From Lepraria neglecta (taxonomy: Eukaryota > Ascomycota > Lecanoromycetes > Lecanorales > Stereocaulaceae): a stretch of 64,000 bases of DNA. The position numbers were made by a program, and so were the translations under genes. How positions within the stretch are numbered: the stretch's first letter is position 1; each line of letters begins with the position of its first letter. The notes below the pieces were generated by a model. The model saw nothing but the letters and a program-made list of their open reading frames with translations, was not told where the DNA came from and searched no databases. The DNA lies in assembly GCA_033220425.1 (NCBI GenBank), contig CM065649.1:868001-932000 (forward strand), read 5' to 3'. Of this stretch, positions 57,067 through 64,000 are shown piece by piece.

Positions 57067-58462
57067 TTACCATCTCTCCACTGCAACATACCTATTTAGA
57101 ATCTTCTCTACTGCCGCCTTGGCCTTCCCTACCTCCTGTGCCGTATTAGAAATAACATGAAGGGTAGTGAATCAGTGGGCTTTGTCGGTCGATAGATAGG
57201 ATTTAATTTCTAAGTAGTAGTTCGACCTTACAAGCTCCGACGAGATTATAGAATATAAGATCGAAAACTTCGCCCTGACTATATATGAGAGTAAATCTTG
57301 GAGCCGCCTAGCTGAGGAAGCTTGTAGCCGTTAAAGTCCGTGATTGCTTTTACGGCTTGCTCTATAGTTAAGAACGTTGCGGTTGCCTTGTTCTGGGTGC
57401 TTTTTGTACTCGAGGATATAGTCTAGGACTTAATAGTTCCTCTGGAAGATAAGAGTCGCTGTATTGCTTAGCCGTTCGCCTCGGTACTGGAAGAGTAGGA
57501 GCTCTCTCTGAAGATCACGGTTCGAGGCTAACGTCCGTAAGCCTCTTTCAATATCTTGGAGGTTGTTGAGATGTCTAGATTGCCTATTTTAACGTAGTAC
57601 TGCTACGGCTTAGCCTTCTTGTTGACGGCCGTCTTATAGTTCAGTGTTCTGTTTAGGACTTTAGTCTGGCCTAATCTCTGCGCAGCTTCCTCTATAGACT
57701 GTGATAATGTGAACTCAAGGGTTATGATCTTCGAGGGCTGATACTACGAATAACTGATATTGTATATTTATAGATAAGCGGTTAAGGCCGCAGCAGGTTC
57801 GATACTGATGATGTTTCTACCAGAACCGAATCTGACGAGAGCTCCCCCTAGATCTCTGATATTTAAGTCGGTAGCCTTTAAAAGCTGCGCATTTGGTATG
57901 TCCTGGCTATATTGGCCGGACTTTGGTTCGGAGTAATCTCTTCTTGCCTGCGGTGGGGCGTAGTTATACGCTATCTCGTCTTCACTTATAGCGTTATACC
58001 GAAAGCGACACTCAGCACCATTCTTATATCCCCTTTCTCTGAAATAGCGACAGCTGACTTCAGCCAACGGATTAGGGAGCAGACACAGGTATTATAACAG
58101 GTCCTGTGGGACTACTGTTGGTGGTTCTGTAAGTTTGCACGAGGTTCGGCGGGCGCACGGTTGAATCAAGCTGCTCCTGGCTTCCTAGCCGAACATGCTG
58201 AAAGTAACATTGAGAACCCCTTCCGCAGCCGTTCTTTGCTAGAGAAGAATTTGCAGATAGGCATTGATATAGGACGGCGGGATGAAGACCTGGCGCTGAA
58301 GGCCCAAGACCCTTGAGCTGCTCCTGGCTTCCTAGCCGAACATGCTGAAAGTAACATTGAGAACCCCTTCCGCAGCCGTTCTTGCTAGAGAAGAATTTGC
58401 AGATAGGCATTGATATAGGACGGCGGGATGAAGACTGGCGCTGAAGGCCCAAGACCCTTGAG
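57067..58462 (-). pseudogene. decayed CCCH zinc-finger gene (RING/IBR-type family N-terminal part)
   Basis: The gene reads leftward. It begins with MPICKFFSSKNGCGRGSQCYFQH (ATG 58410), a C-X8-C-X5-C-X3-H finger encoded in both units of a 147-base tandem duplication; small indels put the units in different frames. The next finger, CRYFRERGYKNGAECRFRY, lacks a cysteine and the histidine. From about 58067 to 57300 one frame continues (LGGALVRFGSGRNIIS, SIEEAAQRLG, KATATFLTIEQAVKAITDFNGYKL) but holds at least seven stop codons, nearly all TAG/TAA, then a two-base slip in an ATATA run before VRAKFSILYSI and GKAKAAVEKIL. The order resembles fungal CCCH proteins that end in RING/IBR domains; those are absent here. 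Confidence 0.5.
58169..58460 (+). repeat. 147-base tandem duplication of a zinc-finger unit
   Basis: Copies at 58169-58315 and 58316-58460 start agctgctcctggcttcctag and are identical except that the second lacks one t (gttctttgc versus gttcttgc) and one c (gacctggc versus gactggc). Each contains the coding unit for one CCCH finger on the minus strand. Confidence 0.93.
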
Positions 58463-60629
58463 ATTCCTCAGTACCCCGCGGTTATAGGGGCTTACGGAAA
58501 CTTTCTGAAAACTCGGTTAGCATTCGCAAAATCGTCGATGACGGGAACGCGAAGCAATGGCGTGTAAGGCAGAAGTTCAGTGGGTAGCTCAAATGCTGGA
58601 TGGATATCTTACCTAGCGCGGGATGGCTGCTCGAGCAAGAAGCGAAGCCTTGGGCGTTTTTCGGTGGAATGTGATTCGCTCCCATTTCGTTTTATGGGCA
58701 GCCTGGATCGTGAGGTGCTTTGAGTTTCGAGGAACATTACGCCGTCATTGGCCTGCTCATGCGACGTCCACACACGGCACCGTTATAGTGTGGTTCTTCG
58801 GAACGATAACCCCGTGACGCTGATGCCTAATCGCCAAGAAATGAGTAAAATAATGTAGGGACGCTCTACCCGCTGCTGCCAGCTGGGGTTGGCTGATCTT
58901 CGTACACCCCTGATTCCATCCCGTTCGTCTTTGCTATTCGTTACAAGATCGTCGTCGGTAGAAATTTTTAGTTCTCTGAGGGGCTTAGTTTGATTGGTAG
59001 TACTAATAGGATCTCAGATATATACAGGCGCATCTCGTACTCTTCTCCTTTCTCTCCCCACCTCCCCCACCTCGGCGACCTCGTCAACCTCCCGATTCGT
59101 CGCCCGGTCACCCTCCTTGCTTCGGTAGCCTTGCCCGACTCCATTCGAAGAGACCTCGCGGTCTTGCTATCTCCTTCCCCACCCCTACCGCTCCCCATCG
59201 CGCCGTACCGGGGCACCGTCCCAGGTGTGGGGTGAGGTTAGGATCGAGCGCGCATGTAAAAGTTTGCCGACAGCTTGGCCAGGACGATGGGACGTGGAAA
59301 GTCGGTCTCTTGTCGTCAAACTCCGCGCGGTGCCCAGGCCTCTGGCGGCCCGAAGGACTTCACCCTCTCACGACCGAGACGATACTGGATGGATCGAGTA
59401 TTTCCCGCACAAGGGATTCACCCCGTGGTTGGTACAGGTGGTTGACATTGAGCCGCAGCGATGAGTGGGACGGTACGCGATCTTCGACCGAGGTACCGAA
59501 AAAAATGGGGTGAACCCGCCGGTAGGAATCGGCGCAAGGCGAAAAGATCCAGTATCCAGTGATCGCGTTGAGGCCTTGACTTTCGCGAGAGAATGCGCGA
59601 AAGGCAAACCGTGGTAGCCTCTTCGATTTGGGAGACTCGGCTTGCTGCCTAGCTCCTCTGATACTCGGAGATGGTGTGGAGAGCCTAGGTGGTCCCAAGA
59701 CTTGGTTGTATATATATATACATTATATACACCCCGAACTTAGGATTGGAGATTGCCGTTTCCGGTTGGAAAAGGGAGCAGGGCCACTTTAGAGGGAGCC
59801 TCGAGGGAGCACAGGGGAGCACCGAGGGAGCAAGGGGGCGCAGCAAGGGAGCACGGGGGAGCACCGGGGAAGCACTGGGGCGCAGCAAGCGAGCAAGGGG
59901 GCCGCAGTAAGAGAGGAAAGGTTCTGGCTCCTCAAGAGAGCCTGATTTGACTAGCCCCTAGTGGATGATAAGTTGGGAAAAAGGGAGAACTCAATACCGT
60001 TGCTGGGCTTTGTGGAAGCCGGGAAGGAGAGGAACGGGGACGAATATGACGATTTGCTTTCTTGCCGTGGCCTACTTCGATCTATAGAGCTTGTGAGTCG
60101 TGTGCTTTAATCGAAGGCACGAAGTCAAAAGACTACTCGGTATATAAGAATCCGAGAGCAAACGTACCTCACGAGTAGACACAAATTGTAGTGGCCGTAA
60201 CGCACTCTTTATGTCTGGATATTGGATTCGAGGTCATAGAGGGTGCCCGCCATGCTCTGTTCGAGCTTACTTGGCCGTTGGCGAGACGGACTCGTAGGTC
60301 TTATCTTATTCAATGCTGGACCGGAAGCCATAATGGCTGTTGTGGTTCGATAATATTATTCCTGTCGTGGATGGTGGTGAGCTCGCAGTCCAATGTTTGC
60401 GCGAGAGCAAAGGGTTACAGCTCAGGAAGCCACGAGCTGCTGTGCCGACGAACGCCTGACTCCAAGGTAGCCGATATCGAATGCAGCCATTAAGCCCCCT
60501 TGGAAGCTTCGAAGCACCTAAGTGGGCGACCGTGTCTAAAGATAGTATTTGGAATGGCAGATTATGCCAACTAGGTAAGAGCGATGCCCCAGACTGTGAT
60601 GGAAAGCTTATATAAAGCTGTGCAGATGC
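58463..60629. other. repeat-like intergenic DNA
   Basis: About 2.2 kb without a supported gene. 59020-59640 is GC-richer and coding-like in several frames but full of stops, perhaps a mobile-element remnant. A (ta)n run lies at 59709-59730 and a G-rich minisatellite at 59777-59925. A tatataag box near 60139 precedes no recognisable gene. Confidence 0.4.
59777..59925 (+). repeat. G-rich minisatellite with gggagca core
   Basis: About a dozen imperfect units of 9-12 bases with the core (g)ggagca or ggcgcagca, each beginning with a run of three to six G. The dense G-runs on one strand could form G-quadruplexes. Confidence 0.75.
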
Positions 60630-60893
60630 TTATGATAGCTGCAATGGGTCAATGAACCGAAAGGTCAAGCCAGTGACAGCATCTTTTCGATCTGGAAGTC
60701 CGATACTGCATCGTACTACCTCGTACCTGGCTGTTTCATAGAATCGCAAAGCTTCTTCATGCTCAGCAGTTTGCACTTCGTAAGCCCAACCCTGGACTCT
60801 AGAGTTACTTTGGCCATTAATGAGAGCTTTATATTTTCCGGCCACTAGTGGACACATGTAAATCCTACTGATGCGAATAGACAGGTAATGCAC
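60630..60893 (-). CDS. AIG2/gamma-glutamylcyclotransferase-like protein, 5' part missing
   Basis: The open frame ends at TAA 60630 and matches the C-terminal half of fungal AIG2-like proteins: KYKALINGQ, VQGWAYEVQTAEHEEALRFYET with the conserved YET, YEVVRCSIGL and GLTFRF. A splice acceptor (catcagtag, ending 60865) suggests this is a last exon starting at 60864. I could not find the N-terminal exon with the family's YGTL substrate motif on the upstream side, so the gene may be truncated or its first exon is short and divergent. Full proteins of this fold act on gamma-glutamyl amines or are uncharacterised. Confidence 0.45.
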   Translation of the reverse strand: MHYLSIRISRIYMCPLVAGKYKALINGQSNSRVQGWAYEVQTAEHEEALRFYETARYEVVRCSIGLPDRKDAVTGLTFRFIDPLQLS

Positions 60894-61112
60894 GACTGAC
60901 CTTGAACAATGCGCCTCAAGGTCTTATTTTTCTCTCACAGTGCGCAAGCCTTGGATAACAACCCACCCACCCACCCGAAGCTTTTCGTCATCTAACCTAT
61001 GAACAGTCTAATGTCAGTTCTAGGTTCTAGAAATTGGAAGGCTGACTTGACTCCGTGAACAAGTCCTTGACCTCACACAGAATGGGTTAAAGAATTGAAG
61101 AAGTAAACCATT

Positions 61113-61698
61113 TCACTCACCGAGCTCGAAGTCCACCATTGCGGCCAAAGCCGCGCGCACTGCCCACTCACGGTAGAGGCAGCGCCTCCGCGCCTGGATG
61201 GCGGCCGCCCCCCCGCCAGCCAGGACCCCACGAGCGGCGGCAAAGACAGCATCTTCGGCCACCACCAATTCCGCCCTCAAGGCCCTGATGGCCAAGCGGC
61301 GGGAGCGGCGCCCACCCACGGCCTGCGGACCTGGGGAAGGCCTATAAACCAACGATTAGCCAATTTATGCTTAGGAGAGATCGTTACGGAACTGGATTCG
61401 GGCATGGGGCTCAGGGAATCTGTGCTTATGCTTTGCCCTCTGCGTATCTTGATGTGATACCATGACATGCTCAGCTAAGACACGATGGGATAAGGCTTTA
61501 CAACAGGAAGAAACGTAAAGGTGCACTACATAAAAGGATAACTTACATGCTGGTGCTGGTGCTGTTGCTGCTGGTGCTGTTGCTGCTGTTGTTGCTGTTG
61601 ATGTTGCTGCTGCTCCTGCTGCTGCTGCCGTTGTTGTTGTTGTGGTTGTGGTTGTGGTTGTGGTTGTGGTTGAAAAGAAAGGGAACGGAGAAAGACAT
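61113..61698 (-). CDS. small two-exon protein: Asn/Ser-rich start, Arg/Ala-rich end
   Basis: Exon 1 (61547-61698) starts MSFSVPFLF and passes into HNHN..., NNNN and S/N/T repeats coded by a degenerate trinucleotide array; it ends at a strong gtaagt donor. Exon 2 (61113-61341) begins after tttatag and is unusually GC-rich: RRSRRLAIRALRAELVVAEDAVFAAARG, an Ala/Arg amphipathic helix, then RRRCLYREWAVRAALAAMVDFELGE. Phase agrees across the 205-base intron, giving 126 residues. I do not recognise the family. The exon composition contrasts sharply with its AT-rich surroundings. Another exon inside the intron cannot be excluded. Confidence 0.45.
61552..61674 (+). repeat. degenerate trinucleotide/hexanucleotide array (ctg/ttg, tggttg)
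   Basis: About 120 bases of gctggt, gctgtt, gttgtt and tggttg units. On the minus strand it codes the Asn/Ser/His-rich start of the two-exon protein; in another frame it would read polyglutamine. Confidence 0.9.
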
Positions 61699-62149
61699 TT
61701 TATGAGTCTTCTTTCAGAGGTTATCGTGCTTTCCTTCCCGAAAAAAAAATCCAGACAAATTGCTTGCCCGAGCAAGTATGGGAAGGAACGGGTCTATAGT
61801 ATAATGTGAAAGGAAAGCGCAAGAAAGACACGAAATGTAGGTAGTTACTATCTATACTTACCGCAAGAAGATAGAGAAAGAGAAGGAAATCAAGAAGAAA
61901 GAGCACTAGCAGAAGATAGGTCCCAAGAGCTCTATTGGGCGAGATCCTCATCTTCAGTAGTGAACCAATGAACGAGGCAGCTTCCATCTCTACAATCATC
62001 TGCCGTCCTAGAGAGATTGGGTCATGACAAGCGAGAGAGACTGCGTTACAAATCGGAGCCTCCAGATCACGGTGAACCAGCCGATCTGTGCCAGGATTGG
62101 TGCTATCTAAGACAGTATGGTCGTCCTCGTACTGAAGGGTCCTGAAAGT
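61699..62149. other. intergenic, nothing recognised
   Basis: About 450 bases between two minus-strand genes; includes a purine-rich tract near 61862-61920. Confidence 0.35.
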
Positions 62150-63618
62150 TTACGGATACCTAGACTTACTTTGATAAGCAGTCTCCTTTTGGATCTGCCA
62201 CAACGAAACGGGATGAACGACTGTATTCAGAAGCATCAGGTAACGGATAGCATCGCCATGAGATGTGATAACGACATTGGCGTCCAATATCTCTGTAACG
62301 ACCTGAAGCTTGCAGTCCACCCGCTCGGATGCCCCAGCTTGCCATGCTTTCAGAACACGGGGCTCTAGTAGTAGATCCCAAGTACTTCGCCAAGTAATCT
62401 TAGCAGTCCGGTCGCTTTCAGATATTTGGTATTGGAAAACACCTGCAAACCCAGCCCCGCCATTCCAGAGCTCCATCGATTTTAGCCGTGGCATCTTCAT
62501 GGCTACTAGCGCAATCGTTTCAAGAAGATCGTTGATATAGATAGACTGCTGTTGAGATTTTAGAACGTTCGAGGTCAGAGCGAGCGATTCCAGCCTGGGC
62601 CAAATGTTCCATTTTTGACATGCATCAAAGAAATGTGAAGCATCTGAAACGAACGATGCTGCGAGATGCTCAAGCCCGAGACTGGCTTCGACAAGGGCGT
62701 AAGCGGTGTCAATCTCTGCGGCTTGTACTGCTAAGGACATGGCTGGGTTATTGCCATGGAAGTTCTCAAATATCACCATTCGCCTCAATTGATCAGATCT
62801 AAGTGACTTGCATAGCCGCATTGTAGCTATAAACCTTTAGCAGAAATTTATGTCCACGGTAACGTGTCTCGAGCCTTACTTATATTGGTGGGTCGTTCCT
62901 CCATTTGACGCCAGTCTCTCCAAGGTTCGTAATGGATTTCGTGGACCTCGGGAAGAAGGTCTAGAAGCTCTTCGAGTACTTCTGACTTCCAAGGATGGCG
63001 AGTTTGACGGCGCAGGAGGAGGCTTGTGACAGCTCTCGCCTTTGGCATTTCTTGGCTGGGTTCGGGCTCGGGTTCGCTAACGTTGGTGGTTTTATTGAAT
63101 AAATACGCAGCCGGACCCTGGAGGCTTGTATCGTGGAGCCAATGTGAGCATTGAATGATTTTGTCCTTCTTCGGTTCTGAAATAACAGGAGGTCCATATT
63201 GGATGATACTGGAAGAATGCATCAAGCCGCTTGGAGCCTTGACGCTGATATCAAGTAACAAGCTGCCGCTTGGTTCCCATATACTCAACTGGATAACAAG
63301 ATCCTGGATCGCCTTCCTGATAGTTTTGGAAGAAACTTGATGCCAATTATAGACCCCCACGCCTCCGCAATGCGGACAATGGTACTCAGAGGGCTCTATG
63401 GAAAACCATATATACTTCACCAAATGCCGATGGCGGTAGCCAATGTCGCTGAAGCCAGCAAGACGTGATCGCGTAACTTTAAGGCGAGCGAAAATCCTTT
63501 GCTCGATAATTGTTTGCCATGCTCGACATATTGAAGCGTACCGAGCGGAATCTCCATGAAGAACAAGGGCTTCTAGGATATGCGTTTGAATCTCTACGGG
63601 TAGGGAATCCCAAAACAT
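62150..63618 (-). CDS. F-box protein
   Basis: Exons 62880-63618 and 62150-62826, with a 53-base intron (gtaagg...gctaaaggtttatag), give 471 residues. The N-terminus is an F-box: MFWDSLPVEIQTHILEALV with YASICRAWQTIIEQRIFARLKVT. A short Cys pair (YHCPHCGG, about 81-86) follows, then the region typical of filamentous-fungal F-box families (VKYIWFSIE, LPEVHEIHYEPWRDW, LESLALTSN, MPRLKSMELWNGG) and a C-terminal half with ITWRSTWDLLLEPRVLKAW. It would bind Skp1 and recruit a protein to an SCF ligase. Such genes are numerous and fast-evolving in these fungi; the substrate is unknown. Confidence 0.85.
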
Positions 63619-64000
63619 TTTGCAGGCTGCTAAGGAGTAAAACTAGTGCTGGAAAGTAGAATACATATATGTGTGTGCTTGCCAAGCCACTAGTAGAGTC
63701 ATATGATCTACGGAGATTGACACCAAAAGTCTTGAATTGCGCTAGTACTGAGTGCCACAGCGCCAAGCAGGCCTCAGACCTCAGCCCTACCGAAAATTTC
63801 GCCGCATCTGCTGGTAAATATCGATATTACCGCGCCAATTGGGTCAGGAATGGGGCCAATGGGCTCAGGGGGGATACCTATCAGGTATATAGATAGATAG
63901 GGAATTCCGTAGGCTCCTCGCCGCCGCGGTGCAGCAGCTGGGCCTAAATCTCGGCCAATTGCTCCACCAAGAAGAAATCCTCGCAGCCACGGTCCAGTCG
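63619..64000. other. right-edge region, possible start of another gene
   Basis: About 380 bases. The last 100 are GC-rich and open in two forward frames (for example VQQLGLNLGQLLHQEEILAATV), so an exon may begin near 63910 and continue past the window. Not enough is visible to call it. Confidence 0.25.

Noticed and set aside
57780-57795. tRNA-like B box (ggttcgatac)
   Set aside because: It lies within the decayed CCCH gene frame and no matching A box or cloverleaf can be drawn.
58968-59700. GC-rich coding-like DNA suspected as retrotransposon pol or chromodomain end
   Set aside because: I could not find a convincing reverse transcriptase, integrase or chromodomain motif, and no flanking long terminal repeats were visible.
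60119-60190. Possible LTR end with tatataag and primer-binding-like tgg
   Set aside because: No second copy of the sequence is present in the window and no polymerase follows.
61552-61674. Polyglutamine protein on the minus strand
   Set aside because: The Gln frame lacks a start and leads to no exon; the Asn/Ser frame has an ATG and joins the next exon in phase.

Overview
The window is nuclear DNA of a filamentous ascomycete (Pezizomycotina). The evidence is protein-coding genes split by short introns (about 50-130 bases, GT-AG with CTAAC/CTGAC-like branch sites), a Zn2Cys6 regulator, and fungal proteins of the Stb3, PAS-kinase, Msg5-phosphatase, TBC and Yippee families. A leotiomycete-like fungus would fit, but that is an impression from protein resemblance and was not tested. 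There are no operons, rRNA genes or CRISPR arrays, and I recognised no tRNA. All exon structures were worked out by eye from reading frame, splice signals and family resemblance.

Layout. 0-6 kb: a GRGGAGN-repeat (DUF3602-like) gene running off the left edge, a divergent Zn2Cys6 regulator and a single-finger C2H2 protein. 6.2-10.8 kb: an Arg/Gly-rich gene of unknown function whose third exon carries an apparently intact 3.2-kb hAT transposon. 11.5-16.2 kb: a small SnoaL-like protein, a GT31 glycosyltransferase, a short secreted peptide and a GT32 glycosyltransferase pseudogene. 16.8-22.4 kb: a 911-residue protein I do not recognise and a ferric-reductase pseudogene. 23.3-35.0 kb: a gene-dense housekeeping block (Stb3-like repressor, TBC Rab-GAP, DFGDF-motif protein, Yippee, a 12-exon zinc dehydrogenase, a triple-KH RNA-binding protein). 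37.3-46.6 kb: a secreted protein, a PAS-domain kinase and an Msg5-type dual-specificity phosphatase. 48-51.4 kb: an SNF2-helicase pseudogene and two tandem secreted paralogues. 51.4-54 kb: a gene-poor, strongly pyrimidine-rich stretch. 54-57 kb: a Gemin2/SIP1-like protein and an F-box/leucine-rich protein. 57-64 kb: a decayed CCCH zinc-finger gene with a 147-bp tandem duplication, repeat-like DNA, an AIG2-like fragment, a small Asn/Ser plus Arg/Ala-rich protein and a second F-box protein.

The housekeeping genes are independent units: cell integrity or MAP-kinase signalling (Msg5), nutrient sensing (PAS kinase, Stb3), membrane traffic (TBC) and RNA handling (KH, Gemin2). The accessory part is marked by decay. 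Four genes can be followed over long distances in one frame but carry nonsense codons explicable by C-to-T or G-to-A change, which suggests RIP-like mutation or relaxed selection. The strongest observations are the hAT insertion inside a gene whose frame can be followed across it, the tandem secreted paralogues, and unusual splicing (an 8-base exon, a GC-AG intron).
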